Shown one piece after another: positions 19,955 through 31,749 of a stretch of 64,000 nucleotides of DNA (the stretch's first letter is position 1; every line of letters starts with the position of its first letter). The notes under the pieces are model-generated. The model had not been told where the DNA came from, did no database searches, and saw nothing but the letters and a program-made list of their open reading frames with translations. The stretch spans positions 18,275,118 through 18,339,117 of the forward strand of contig OY759262.1 of NCBI GenBank assembly GCA_963662155.1, given 5' to 3'. The DNA comes from Lamellibrachia columna (taxonomy: Eukaryota > Annelida > Polychaeta > Sabellida > Siboglinidae). Made by a program: the position numbers and the translations under genes.

Positions 19955-22900
19955 GCTCATGCTGATTATTGCACTCATAGCCCAGTCAGTCTTTACACAG
20001 ACATTAGAACTTACTTGAAGTGTAGAGTGATTGTTGTACTCACAGCCCAGTCAGTCTTTACACAGACATTACAGCTTACTTGAAGTGTAGAGAGATTGTT
20101 GTACTCACAGCCCAGTCAGTCTTTACACACACATTACAGCTTACTTGAAGTGTAGAGAGATTGTTGCACTCACAGCCCAGTCAGTCTTTACACAGACATT
20201 AGAACTTACTTGAAGTGTAGAGTGATTGTTGTACTCACAGCCCAGTCAGTCTTTACACAGACATTATAACTTACTTGAAGTGTAGAGTGATTGTTGTACT
20301 CACAGCCCAGTCAGTCTTTACACAGACATTACAGCTTACTTGAAGTGTAGAGAGATTGTTGTACTCACAGCCCAGTCAGTCTTTACACACACATTACAGC
20401 TTACTTGAAGTGTAGAGAGATTGTTGCACTCACAGCCCAGTCAGTCTTTACACAGACATTATAACTTACTTGAAGTGTAGAGTGATTGTTGTACTCACAG
20501 CCCAGTCAGTCTTTACACAGACATTAGAACTTACTTGAAGTGTAGAGTGATTCTTGTACTCACAGCCCAGTCAGTCTTTACACACACATTACAGCTTACT
20601 TGAAGTGTAGAGAGATTGTTGTACTCACAGCCCAGTCAGTCTTTACACAGACATTACAGCTTACTTGAAGTGTAGAGTGATTGTTGTACTCATAGCCCAG
20701 TCATTCTTTACACAGGCATTAGAACTTACTTGAAGTGTAGAATGATTGTTGTACTCACAGCCCAGTCAGTCTTTACACAGACATTAGAACTTACTTGAAG
20801 TGTAGAGTGATTGTTGTACTCACAGCCCAGTCAGTCTTTACACACACATTACAGCTTACTTGAAGTGTAGAGAGATTGTTGTACTCACAGCCCAGTCAGT
20901 CTTTACACACACATTACAGCTTACTTGAAGTGTAGAGTGATTGTTGTACTCACAGCCCAGTCAGTCTTTACACACACATTACAGCTTACTTGAAGTGTAG
21001 AGAGATTATTGTACTCACAGCCCAGTCAGTCTTTACACAGACATTACAGCTTACTTGAAGTGTAGACTGATTGTTGTACTCACAGCCCAGTCAGTCTTTA
21101 CACATACATTAGAACTTACTTGAAGTGTAGAGTGATTGTTGTACTCACAGCCCAGTCAGTCTTTACACAGACATTACAGCTTACTTGAAGTGTAGAGTGA
21201 TTGTTGTACTCACAGCCCAGTCAGTCTTTACACAGACATCAGAACTTACTTGAAGTGTAGAGTGATTGTTGTACTCACAGCCCAGTCAGTCTTTACACAG
21301 ACATTACAGCTTACTTGAAGTGTAGACTGATTGTTGTACTCACAGCCCAGTCAGTCTTTACACACACATTACAGCTTACTTGAAGTGTAGAGAGATTGTT
21401 GCACTCACAGCCCAGTCAGTCTTTTCACAGACATTACAGCTTACTTGAAGTGTAGAGAGATTGTTGTACTCACAGCCCAGTCAGTCTTTACACAGACATT
21501 ACAGCTTACTTGAAGTGTAGAGTGATTGTTGTACTCACAGCCCAGTCAGTCTTTTCACAGACATTACAGCTTACTTGAAGTGTAGAGAGATTGTTGTACT
21601 CACAGCCCAGTCAGTCTTTACACAGACATTACAGCTTACTTGAAGTGTAGAGTGGTTGTTGTACTCACAGCCCAGTCAGTCTTTACACAGACATTACAGC
21701 TTACTTGAAGTGTATAGAGATTGTTGTACTCACAGCCCAGTCAGTCTTTACACAGACATTACAGCTTACTTGAAGTGTAGAGAGATTGTTGTTCTCACAG
21801 CCCAGTCAATCTTTTCACAGACATTACAGCTTACTTGAAGTGTAGAGAGATTGTTGTACTCACAGCCCAGTCAGTCTTTACACACACATTACAGCTTACT
21901 TGAAGTGTAGAGTGGTTGTTGTACTCACAGCCCAGTCAGTCTTTACACAGATATTACAGCTTACTTGAAGTGTAGACTGATTGTTGTACTCACAGCCCAG
22001 TCAGTCTTTACACACACATTACAGCTTACTTGAAGTGTAGAGTGATTGTTGTACTCACAGCCCAGTCAGTCTTTTTACAGACATTACAGCTTACTTGAAG
22101 TGTAGAGAGATTGTTGTACTCACAGCCCAGTCAGTCTTTACACACACATTACAGCTTACTTGAAGTGTAGAGAGATTGTTGTACTCACAGCCCAGTCAGT
22201 CTTTACACAGACATTACAGCTTACTTGAAGTGTAGAGTGATTGTTGTACTCACAGCCCAGTCAGTCTTTTCACAGACATTACAGCTTACTTGAAGTGTAG
22301 AGAGATTGTTGTACTCACAGCCCAGTCAGTCTTTACACAGACATTACAGCTTACTTGAAGTGTAGAGTGGTTGTTGTACTCACAGCCCAGTCAGTCTTTA
22401 CACATACATTACAGCTTACTTGAAGTGTAGAGAGATTGTTGTACTCACAGCCCAGTCAGTCTTTTCACAGACATTACAGCTTACTTGAAGTGTAGAGAGA
22501 TTGTTGTACTCACAGCCCAGTCAGTCTTTACACAGACATTAGAACTTACTTGAAGTGTAGAGTGATTGTTGTACTCACAGCCCAGTCAGTCTTTACACAG
22601 ACATTACAGCTTACTTGAAGTGTAGAGAGATTGTTGTACTCACAGCCCAGTCAGTCTTTTCACAGACATTACAGCTTACTTGAAGTGTAGAGAGATTGTT
22701 GTACTCACAGCCCAGTCAGTCTTTACACACACATTACAGCTTACTTGAAGTGTAGAGTGGTTGTTGTACTCACAGCCCAGTCAGTCTTTACACAGACATT
22801 ACAGCTTACTTGAAGTGTAGAGTGATTGTTGTACTCACAGCCCAGTCAGTCTATACACATACATTACAGCTTACTTGAAGTGTAGACTGATTGTTGTACT

Positions 22901-23430
22901 CACAGCCCAGTCAGTCTTTACACAGACATTACGGCTTACTTGAAGTGTAGAGAGATTGTTGTACTCACAGCCCAGTCAGTCTTTACACACACATTACAGC
23001 TTACTTGAAGTGTAGAGTGATTGTTGTACTCACAGCCCAGTCAGTCTTTTCACAGACATTACAGCTTACTTGAAGTGTAGACTAATTGTTGTACTCACAG
23101 CCCAGTCAGTCTTTACACAGACATTACAGCTTACTTGAAGTGTAGAGAGATTGTTGTACTCACAGCCCAGTCAGTCTTTGCACACACATTACAGCTTACT
23201 TGAAGTGTAGAGTGGTTGTTGTACTCACAGCCCAGTCAGTCTTTACACAGACATTACAGCTTACTTGAAGTGTAGAGAGATTGTTGTACTCACAGCCCAG
23301 TCAGTCTATACACATACATTACAGCTTACTTGAAGTGTAGAGTGATTGTTGTACTCACAGCCCAGTCAGTCTTTACACAGACATTACAATTAACTTGAAG
23401 GGTAAAGTGATTCTTGCTCTCACAGCCCAG
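19955..23430. repeat. Minisatellite, 65-bp unit, ~53 copies, ending at a splice acceptor
   Basis: The core tactcacagcccagtcagtc recurs every 65 bp across nearly 3.5 kb with few changes (TAGAACTT/TACAGCTT, GAGAGATT/GAGTGATT, ACAGACATT/ACACACATT). The last, more diverged copy reads cttgctctcacagcccag and is the acceptor of the exon at 23431. Variant alternation suggests multi-unit duplication. There are no unique spacers, so it is not CRISPR-like. Confidence 0.95.
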
Positions 23431-23576
23431 ACCAGTGACAAGATGCTGACCGGGGGTTTTCTGTCAGCTGATGACTTTACTGCCCAGTACCTATCAAGGA
23501 CATCGGACACATTCAAGTCATTCATTGTCGCCCCCGAGTCAACCAGGGACAAAACAGACAGATACTTGAGGAACAG
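23431..23576 (+). CDS. Open exon LSADDFTAQYLSRTSD (locus A gene)
   Basis: Starts in phase 0 after cacagcccag, matching the phase-0 donor at 19944, and ends at gaacag|gtggga in phase 2. It reads SDKMLTGGFLSADDF, then AQYLSRTSDTFKSF, then ESTRDKTDRYLRNR with no stop. The domain is not recognised; the alternating polar/aromatic pattern is compatible with an extracellular beta-rich module. The donor and first intron bases are themselves the unit start of the following minisatellite. Confidence 0.6.
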
Positions 23577-23880
23577 GTGGGAGATTGGCTTGTGAAAGGT
23601 CACTTAGTATATTGCTCTTGTAGGCTCCTACTTAAGAACAGGTGGGAGATTGGCTTGTGAAAGATGACTTAGTATATTGCTCTTGTAGGCTCCTTTTACT
23701 AAACGAACAGGTGGGAGATTGGGTTGTAAAAGGTCACTTAGTATATTGCTCTTGTAGGCTCCTACTTAAGAACAGGTGGGATATTGGCTTGTGAAAGATG
23801 ACTTAGTATATTGCTCTTGTAGGCTCCTTTTACTAAAAGAACAGGTGGGAGATTGATTTGTAAAAGGTCACTTAGTATAA
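23570..23880. repeat. Minisatellite, ~67-bp unit, ~4.5 copies, starting at a splice donor
   Basis: Units begin gaacaggtgggagattg, continue cacttagtatattgctctt and end gtaggctcc. The first unit begins with the last six bases of the exon (gaacag) and its GT, so the donor is copied in every unit. Confidence 0.9.
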
Positions 23881-24068
23881 GTACTTTTGTGTTTTAGTTT
23901 GCAGTGTTATTCAAAAGTGATGTTCATATTTATAATGTTGGTATTTCAATGTTATTTCAATAACATTTTGTCTAAATATACTATGTTACCAATATAGCAT
24001 TACTTGATGTCTTCATAAATAACATAATTCTCATTCACCACACCGTGAGACCCCTGTGTTCCCTGTAG

Positions 24069-24261
24069 TTGACACTGTCAGACTTTCAACGTACAGTGTT
24101 ATTGACTGTATCCAGGATACAACGATGGGACGGAACAACTGTGTCGACCCTCCCAGATCAGACCGTCAACAAGCCACTCAGCATCACTATGCCATTTGAC
24201 AAAACTCAGCTGGAAGACTTCATGCAAGACATTCACGCATGGATACTGCACTGGTGTGCAG
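24069..24261 (+). CDS. Open exon with DIHAWILHW (locus A gene)
   Basis: After acceptor ccctgtag the frame reads LSDFQRTVLLTVSRIQRWDG and PFDKTQLEDFMQDIHAWILHW up to donor gcag|gttagt. No stop occurs in 64 codons. The upstream exon ends in phase 2 while this frame starts in phase 0, so either an exon is missing between them or one border is misplaced. No named domain is recognised. Confidence 0.5.
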
Positions 24262-24600
24262 GTTAGTGTCTGTCTTGTCATCTCCTGTCTCATAATGACA
24301 GGTTAGTGTCTGTCTTGTTATCTCCTGTTTCATAGTGACTGGTTTATGTCTGTCTTGTCATCACCTGTTTCATAGTGACATTTTAGTGTCTGTCTTGTCA
24401 TCTCCTGTCTCATAGCGACAGGTTAGTGTCTATCTTGTCATCTCATGTCTCAGTCTCATAATGTCTCATAATGACAGGTTGTTGACTGTCGTGTCATCTC
24501 CTCTCGCATAGTGACAGGATTATGTCTGTCTTGTCATTTCCTGTCTCGTAGTGACCGGTTAGAGACTGTATTGTCATCTCCTGTCTCATAGTGACAGGTA
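24254..24600. repeat. Minisatellite, ~40-bp unit, ~8 copies, starting at a splice donor
   Basis: Units read ggttagtgtctgtcttgtca followed by tctcctgtctcatagtgaca. The first begins exactly at the exon's donor (tgca|ggttagtg), so donor-like ggttagtg is in almost every unit. Confidence 0.9.
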
Positions 24601-25290
24601 TGCATGGGGCAATTAACTTGAAAAGTTAATTAATTAAATTACAATTAACTCAGAAATGTTCCCATTAAATTAAATTAACCTCACACATTTATCAGGTCAA
24701 TTAAATTAAATCTAAACTCACAAGTATGTTCGTAAATGCTACTGTCACGATAGTACAGTGTTCATATATATTAATTAAATTACTTTACTTATTACATCTG
24801 AGGAACAGTATTATTATCATCAAACAAATCTGAACATTGTGTTGACTTATAAAAGAAATATATTTTGTAACTTTGTTGGAAAAAGATGTGCTTATACAAT
24901 ATTTATATACCAAGACATTTGTTTATGGGGTATTTGATCACATTTTTAAAGTTGTAGATGCTTGTTATAATTAATGTTCTTTTCTGAAAGGAATGTAAAT
25001 TTGTGGCTGAAGATTTGCAGGGTGTGGAGTTTCCTCCAGTATTCCACCACCAAATTAACAAAACCGGGTAAGTACATACATAATTTCTATGCACCAAGAT
25101 GTTATTTATGCAACATGTTAATGCTAAATCATTAGGTTTCCCCTTCATACACTAGCATTTAAATATTTATACACAATTATTTTATGCATCACTTGAACTG
25201 GCTTGCTTTTGATTCCAGTTGGCGCTGCACTGGTAAAAATTGTTTTCTTGTTTTAAGAAACAAAACTTAAAACAAGAAATATTTTCTAGG
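24601..25290. other. AT-rich intron-like DNA
   Basis: AATT/TTAA-rich stretch near 24613-24790. A possible 26-codon frame at 24991-25069 with AG and GTAAG borders does not fit the phase of the preceding exon and is not called. Confidence 0.4.
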
Positions 25291-25294
25291 GAGC

Positions 25295-26185
25295 CATGTA
25301 AGACAATTATTTATGCAATCAACAACGCAAGCCAGATGTAAAGATATGAAAAGGCCAAATGGCATATTATTCTGATTAAGAGCATGAAATGTGGACCCTG
25401 TAACATATGCCAAGCCTGTGGCTGAGCCTCATACAAAGCCACCTGGACACAATGCTCCCAGAGCCCACATTTCGACATAGCAATACAGTACATGTAGTAA
25501 TATTGCTACAACACAAGACAATTCATGGCATCGTCACCAGCACATTAAAACATTAACCCAACACCGACAATATTTGACACAATGCCTATTTGCATACACT
25601 ACAGCACTGGACTACACTACTTGCTAAAATTCCTACTCTATATATTTTAGTAACCTAAAAGGTGGGGCCATAACGCCAATTATCAATAAACCATCCCAAC
25701 ATCGATGGAAGGGAAGTCATCTTCCACTCCGCACCAAAACCCTACGTGAACGGGCAGATAGCCAAATTAAAAACGCAATGTCCACTGGGAAAGCGTCATA
25801 TGGAAGGTGGTGACTTCACTTCCACCGTCAATGTACAAAATGTTACCAAGCACAACACTACTAAACACATTAATGTAACCGTATGCAGGATAAAGTGGGG
25901 AGGAGGGGGGGTCGAAAAATTACTAAAACCGAGAAAGCAGGTCTACTCCGCATGCATCGAACATTTGGAGTGAAGCTGCTTAATTTCAAACTGCGTCATT
26001 CGAATGACAGCTGCGCTCTGATTGGTTTAGCGGTGTCACGGGAGCGCTTAGTCAATAATCCAGGTTTCTTTGCCTACCCCTAAATTAGCATAAATTAGCA
26101 TGACCTATTGACCCTTCCGTGCCCTGCTCGCACTGTTGCTAGCTTAAAATCCTGTATGCAACCGTGGTTGCATACTCTCATTTTC
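25295..26185. repeat. Dispersed repeat, copy 1 (partner at 52060-52760)
   Basis: The start tttatgcaatcaacaacgca matches tttatgcagaacaacaacgc at 52061, followed by agccagatgta against agtcaggtgta. Later blocks such as gcaccaaaaccct and gggaaagcgtc recur in order at about 52500 and 52580. Both copies sit in AT-rich DNA. This copy is flanked on both sides by an aagaaa-rich cluster (25220-25290 and 26186-26530), as if inserted into it. Frames inside show no motif. Probably a non-autonomous transposon. Confidence 0.55.
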
Positions 26186-26530
26186 GTGATTTAAGAAAGA
26201 AAGAAAGAAAGAAAGAAAATAGTTCACAAAAATCAAGAAAAGACTATAGAAATATTGCCTTATTTATCCAAGGAAATTGTTCCTATGTAAGAAATGTTTT
26301 TTCTTAAATAAGAAAAGCGTTTTCTTAAATAAAAGAAAAGCAAGAAAATTTTTCTTAAAATTTGTAAATCAAGAAATGTTTTCTTAAATTTAATAAGAAT
26401 ATTTTTCTTGTAGTCATTTTGGATGTTTTGCGTTAGTAAGAATATTTTTCTGAAAACAAGAAAAACCACCAGAAAGACTCTTGGAATAAGAAACATTTTC
26501 TCATTTAAATATTTTTATTAAAAAAAGGAA
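26186..26530. repeat. AAGAAA/TTTCTT-rich cluster with (GAAA)n
   Basis: Runs of gaaagaaag at 26192-26216, then several tttcttaaat-aagaaa foldback motifs. Similar sequence precedes the dispersed repeat at 25233-25290. Confidence 0.7.
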
Positions 26531-27399
26531 AACTACTGATCACTGATATTTTAACATTATAAAACCTTTTAGATGGCAGTTTTCTACAGATGACACTGCA
26601 TAAAGGACCAAGTGACAATGGAATGGTGTTTAATTATGAGAAAAGGCAGTAAGTGTGTGACCAATAGAATCACATGTTATTGCGACAACCATGCAATCAG
26701 TCTGCAGCTCTCATATCCAGTAAGGTCATTCCTTGTCAAGTCAACCAATTTTCAGGAAATTAAAAAAGGTGATGTCTCAGAACATTTTAACCAATTAGCA
26801 AATGGATATATCTGAGCAACATTGCAAAAAAACTAAGCTAAAGGGTAAATGCAATTGTTATATATGCCTCTAACTACAGAGCTTAAATTTGCTGAATGTC
26901 TAGATATATTCGTATAGATGTGCATCACAAAATTAAAGAATGATAACGAGAAGGATAATGTATGTACAAACATTAATTTTGTTTTTGTTGCTGAGACTGA
27001 TTTTAGCAGTCTGTATTTCAAATTGTTATTTTATAGGACAAATTCCAAAGTGCTACTGTATACTGTCAGGGATACTTGCAATGACTTCTTAGTTCAATAG
27101 GAATGTAGTTACTATATCTTCAGAAAAATTCAGCCTTAAACTCGATATTTTACAAATTTCAACTTTCAGAATAAAATGTGGGACAATTCTTATGATCATC
27201 GTATTTGCACTGTGCACAATCCTTTACATACTGCAGCTGAAATATCACTGTTCTGTCTAATTATATTTTCTCCAAAATTGGCGAGTGACAAATTTATGAA
27301 ACTCTTACTGCACAACAACAAATAGCAACAGCTATACCTTATTGACACAAAAACTGGAAAACGTCGCATGCCTGAACTTTGAGCATTGCCAATTAAAAA

Positions 27400-27770
27400 A
27401 AACGACAACTGGCCACATATTTCTGTCATAAGACCTGCCTCATTGTTTCTTAAGGGGAGTTATTCAAGGGTGATTTGATTGCACTTGCTGCTCTATGTCA
27501 CAACATTTTTCTGTGTCAATAACTTAATTTATAAAATGACAAAAGGGAGCAAGTGACACAAAGTCACCAAATAACCATGTCACAAAAAAGTACTAATAAT
27601 TTTTATAAATACACCCTGTCAAATGGTCCAAAGAATAGTGTACAATTACTGTGCTGTAATATGCACAAGAGAGCAAACCAAAATATGTTTTGTCCGATAT
27701 TTAAAAAACCATCGTCACTTGCTCACTTTTGTCATTTCACTGCAGTATATTGTAAAATGTAAGATCACAG
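27400..27770 (-). repeat. Dispersed repeat, copy 2 (inverted relative to 7240-7860)
   Basis: Reverse complement of blocks at 7270-7800: tgacacaaagtcaccaaata, gtacaattactgtgctgtaa and aaaatatgttttgtccga all have counterparts in the opposite order. Confidence 0.75.
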
Positions 27771-29925
27771 ATTTAAACACCAAACGCACACAAACACACA
27801 CACATTACAGCCCTTGTACCTCTACAGAACGGGTGACCTTATAAGAGGGGACTACTGGCACAGTAAAGTACAAACAAATGCAAAACTAAATTGCCGTAGT
27901 AACAATTAGTTGAAATTTCAAAAGTATTTGAATTGTGTACAATTTCAAAGAAATCGTAGCAGTGGCATGATTTAGATGTCCATGTCATTCTGCACACACC
28001 AAAGAAGGAACAATACATTGCCAGAAGATACAGTTAGTGAACTTCCTAGTATGTGAAAGGCAAGGATTTCATCCATAGATTTATTTTATTACAAATTAGC
28101 TTTTATGAAAGTTAAAACAGTCAGAATGATGACATGTTAATGGTTATTTTCATTTTTATTCATGATCAAGTTGACAAGTTGAAAGTACTGAATATAATAA
28201 CAAATGCAAACTGCCATTTTTCAAACAGCCCGGCTGCTGCACACAAAATGTACTTGCAGTGTTTATCGCATGGCCGGGCGACATGTGAAATTGCTATAAA
28301 AGAATATGCCTGGACAACATTCTTACCTTTTGTCTCATGGAATGAACAGGATACAAATCAATCAATCAGAAGTCTTCTTTATCATGTATTTCCTACCAGT
28401 TGTACAAGCAGCAGGGCTTCTACTACCATCCTGGTACTAGATTATTATAACTGGTGACCCTCATAACCCTCATTAGCAGACCCTTAATGAGACCACTGGG
28501 GCATGTGTGTCATAAGTGTTATGTCATGGGAGACTGACCTAAATCTAATTCTCATGTCAGGCATACATTTATAGAGCACACATATTGACAGTATTTTTAA
28601 ATCAAAGTATGCTGAACAAAGATCACACTTATGCTGAATACCAGATTAATAAATTTTTATTTCATGTGTTTTTGATTACTGAAAATTATGCTTGGATCAG
28701 ATATTTTGCATCGTATCATAGCTCAAGTAGTTTATAAGCATCTGCCCGTCAGAAATAATTAATGCAATAGAACCAATATATATTTTACTCCAAGAGTCAA
28801 TAGCAAAAAACTTATGTTGGAAATTTCACTCATTGTGATCTGATAGTATATAAAAAATATTTGAGTAAAATGATAATCAATAATATTACATTTAACTATT
28901 ATTTGGTAGCGGACTTGTTAACAGATACAAATGCATTTGAATGTACATTTTGGATGGTATGCAGTAGCCATGCACATTCAAAAGCAGTCGTTACATTTTC
29001 AGTGCATTTGATTGCATAAAACAAACATTTACATTAAAAAATTTCTATTCGTGCAATAGCTAAAAAAAAATTATCCAGACTCAACAGAGAGCATGTATTT
29101 GAATGCAACCCCGAAACATTTTATATTTCAAACGCCAAAATTCATCATTAATAAAATCAACATTCACATTGTATGAATTGTAAATACAGTTACAAAACAT
29201 GCTTTTTGTCAGACTTTGAAAAAGTGCCCTGTAGTTAACAGACTCCTCAGCAGATTTTAGAATCATTGTCTGACCTGTAAATCCACTTTCTAAGTAAGAC
29301 CGTGGTGTATATAGTTGTATTACATTGACTGATGCTTATATTAGAACAAGTAGCTTTGCTAATATAATTATGATGCATATATAATGTATTTGAATGTGAA
29401 TGTGATCCTGGAAAATGGTATTGACATGCATTTGATAACAAGCCTGTTTTATAGTTGAATTATATTCACTGGCAGTTTTAAAGCTGTGTAAGGCGTTCTT
29501 GTCACACAGTTGACAAGTCAGACATTATTCACCAATAAATCAAAATTAATGAAGTTCGAGCCAACAAATTAACACAGAACAACATGCTAGCAATAGTGCA
29601 GCCCCTCTATGGTGAATTACTTTCACCCAATCTGCAAACGTCAAACTAATACACCTCTGCTGTTGACATAGCATTATGTGCCACATTTCATCTTATTACC
29701 TTGTCAAGATTGTTTCCATCGACAGTCCATGACTCATTGTCATGGACTGTTTTGTTGAGTCAATATGCTGCACACAAATTAATTTATCCCTGCAGCTCAG
29801 TTCAACTGGGAGAGATACATTTCCAGTCAAAGCATCATCTCAGTGTTAATGACAGCATCCTTGTTGGCTTGGATGTTCTTCATAGTTAAAAAGGTAGTAG
29901 AACTACAGGGCACAAAACAGCACTA
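27771..29925. other. AT-rich DNA, no recognised feature
   Basis: Intergenic- or intron-like. The longest frame (28134-28457, 107 codons) has no motif and no splice context. Confidence 0.4.
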
Positions 29926-29931
29926 GTAGAG

Positions 29932-30200
29932 GAACAGTGCAGGTTGGATATGAGAAAGAACTTGTTCTCACAGAGAACAATAAATTAATGGAAAGTTTTC
30001 TATTGACTGTGTTAAGGCAAGGCTTTAGCCTAAACGCATCACCATCTCCCTCACTTCAAACCCTAGAAATCGGACTAAACGGCATCATAAAACAATTTGA
30101 AGCTTTAAACTCCAACAAAGCACCTGCCAAAATACTGAAGGAAACTGCTAAAAAGATATCCCCCATAATATCGCACATTTTTAGACAGATGTCAGAATAA
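29932..30200 (+). pseudogene. LINE remnant: reverse-transcriptase shards
   Basis: 29932-29985 reads EQCRLDMRKNLFSQRTIN, the conserved C-terminal tail of a LINE polymerase that also occurs at 58793-58944. About 90 bases later another frame reads FEALNSNKAPAKILKETA and ISPIISHIF, resembling the early reverse-transcriptase region where a lysine-alanine pair is normally followed by GPD; here the GPD and its neighbours are missing. The two shards are in reverse of their natural order, so they come from two insertions or a rearranged one. Confidence 0.55.
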
Positions 30201-30504
30201 ACCTGCACAACTTGTGTAAAGGAGACTTTGAAGTGAGAAGCATTGGTTTGTGAACAGTTATAGCTAACCACTAACAGAGGTTTTACTACATTCATTCACC
30301 CACAGAATGAGTAATTTCATGGGTTGGCTGGCTGGTTGTTTTGTTTAATACGTTGATGAAGAACTCATTGATGAATATATTGATTATTGTAATGTTGGAT
30401 TATTAAACAAATTGTCCATAGGGTTTTCTCATCCATTACATTTCTTGATCAATTAATTGGTCAGGTGACCATTGATTTAATATGTCATTGGTTAAGTTCC
30501 AATA

Positions 30505-30875
30505 TAACAGTTTTCTTGATGTGTTTGTGTGACAGGTGTGTCACAGCTCAAGTGTTTGTGTTTGTGTGACAGATGTTTCTCTACTTAAGTGTTTACGTGA
30601 CAGGTGTGTCACAGCTCAAGTGTTTGTATGACAAGTATGTCACAGCTGAAGTGTTTGTGTGACAGATGTGTCACAACTCAAGTGTTTGTGTGACAGGTGT
30701 GTCACAGCTCAAGTGTTTTGTGTTTGTGTGACAGATGTGTCACAACTCAAGTGTTTGTGTGACAGGTGTCACAGCTCAAGTGTTTTGTGTTTGTGTGACA
30801 GGTGTGTCACAACTAATGTGTATGTGTTTGTGTGACAGGTGTGTCACAGCTAATGTGTATGTGCTTATGTGATAG
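30505..30875. repeat. Minisatellite, ~31-bp unit, ~10 copies, ending at a splice acceptor
   Basis: Units read tgtgtgacaggtgtgtcaca followed by gctcaagtgttt. The last unit (atgtgataggtgtgtcacaa) is the acceptor and first bases of the exon at 30876, so each unit carries acag|gtgtgtcaca, an acceptor with ~10 exon bases. Confidence 0.9.
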
Positions 30876-31644
30876 GTGTGTCACAACCCAAGAAGCCAGG
30901 CAGAAGGCAGCGGGCTACATATGCACCAATCATTAGTAGCTCAGCTATATACGGTGTCTCTAGCACCAACGAAACGTTTGTCAACACACCACCACGCATA
31001 ACATCTGAATCAATCAATCTGTATCAATTCAAACTATCAGCAGAAGATTCAGAGGATAAAAACCTCTCATTCCTGTCTAATGAGACTGTGCCAGCATCGA
31101 TGGGCAATGTGAGCTTAGCTCTTGATGGTATGTTGACTTGTACTCCGTGTGCGGATGAGGAGCCAGCACTCTGTTGAAGGGAAATTGTTAGTCAACATAA
31201 GGAATACACCAGATTATCCAACTCTTCAGATGTTTGAGAGGGGATGTGATGTCTTTCCCATCATCTGTCACCATGGTAACAATGCCGGAAAACAGTGGGA
31301 AGAATTCAGCTTCCCCATATATGGTTTACATCCTTCCTGCTTATGATCCTGACTACACGGATGATGTATCACTGAAGTTTGATCCACCTGAACATGGTAA
31401 TCTGACACTGTACCACCAAGTAAAGATTATCAACCTCATTGAACAAGATTGCTCACAGCCTTGGGATATAAGGCGTCCTCTGTGGGATAAACTCACCAGA
31501 CTATTTTCTGATTCGGTCACTATATCGGAGGTGTCACTGCCAAACCCATGTGGCACGGATTTTGTGACGTGCAAGCTAGCCTGGGTTGTCACAATGTTCA
31601 AATACAGGCCGTTTGAAGGATACTTTGGTGAAGATGTCATTAAG
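30876..31644 (+). pseudogene. Cadherin-like exon region with two frame changes
   Basis: After acceptor gatag the frame reads SQPKKPGRRQRATYAP, then NTPPRITSESINLYQFKLSA and SMGNVSLALDGMLT before stopping at 31177. A second frame gives SVEGKLLVNIRNTPDYP, and a third, from about 31250, runs MVYILPAYDPDYTDD to FKYRPFEGYFGEDVIK and the donor taag|gtaagg. The tyrosine-proline-x-x-x-x-G-x-D ending and the NxxP start are typical of cadherin-like extracellular tandem domains. The three pieces lie in three frames and join without gap, so indels near 31150 and 31240 are inferred, or two short introns are hidden. The protein would be a secreted or membrane-anchored adhesion-type molecule; no Ca2+-binding DxD cluster is complete. 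Confidence 0.6.
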
Positions 31645-31749
31645 GTAAGGCAAATCTTGAGATGTTCCATGAATTCTTGAAAATTGTACAAACTTGTCAA
31701 AAGTTACAGTTACTTGCATCAATGTAATGTTGAGTAACAATGACCAATC

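Noticed and set aside
19955..23430. CRISPR-like appearance of the 65-bp array
   Set aside because: Units are contiguous and nearly identical, with no unique spacers, in a eukaryotic intron.
24991..25069. Possible 26-codon exon with AG and GTAAG borders
   Set aside because: It would give a stop when joined in phase to the exon ending at 24261, and no motif supports it.
28134..28457. 107-codon frame in AT-rich DNA
   Set aside because: No motif, no splice signals, and composition like the surroundings.
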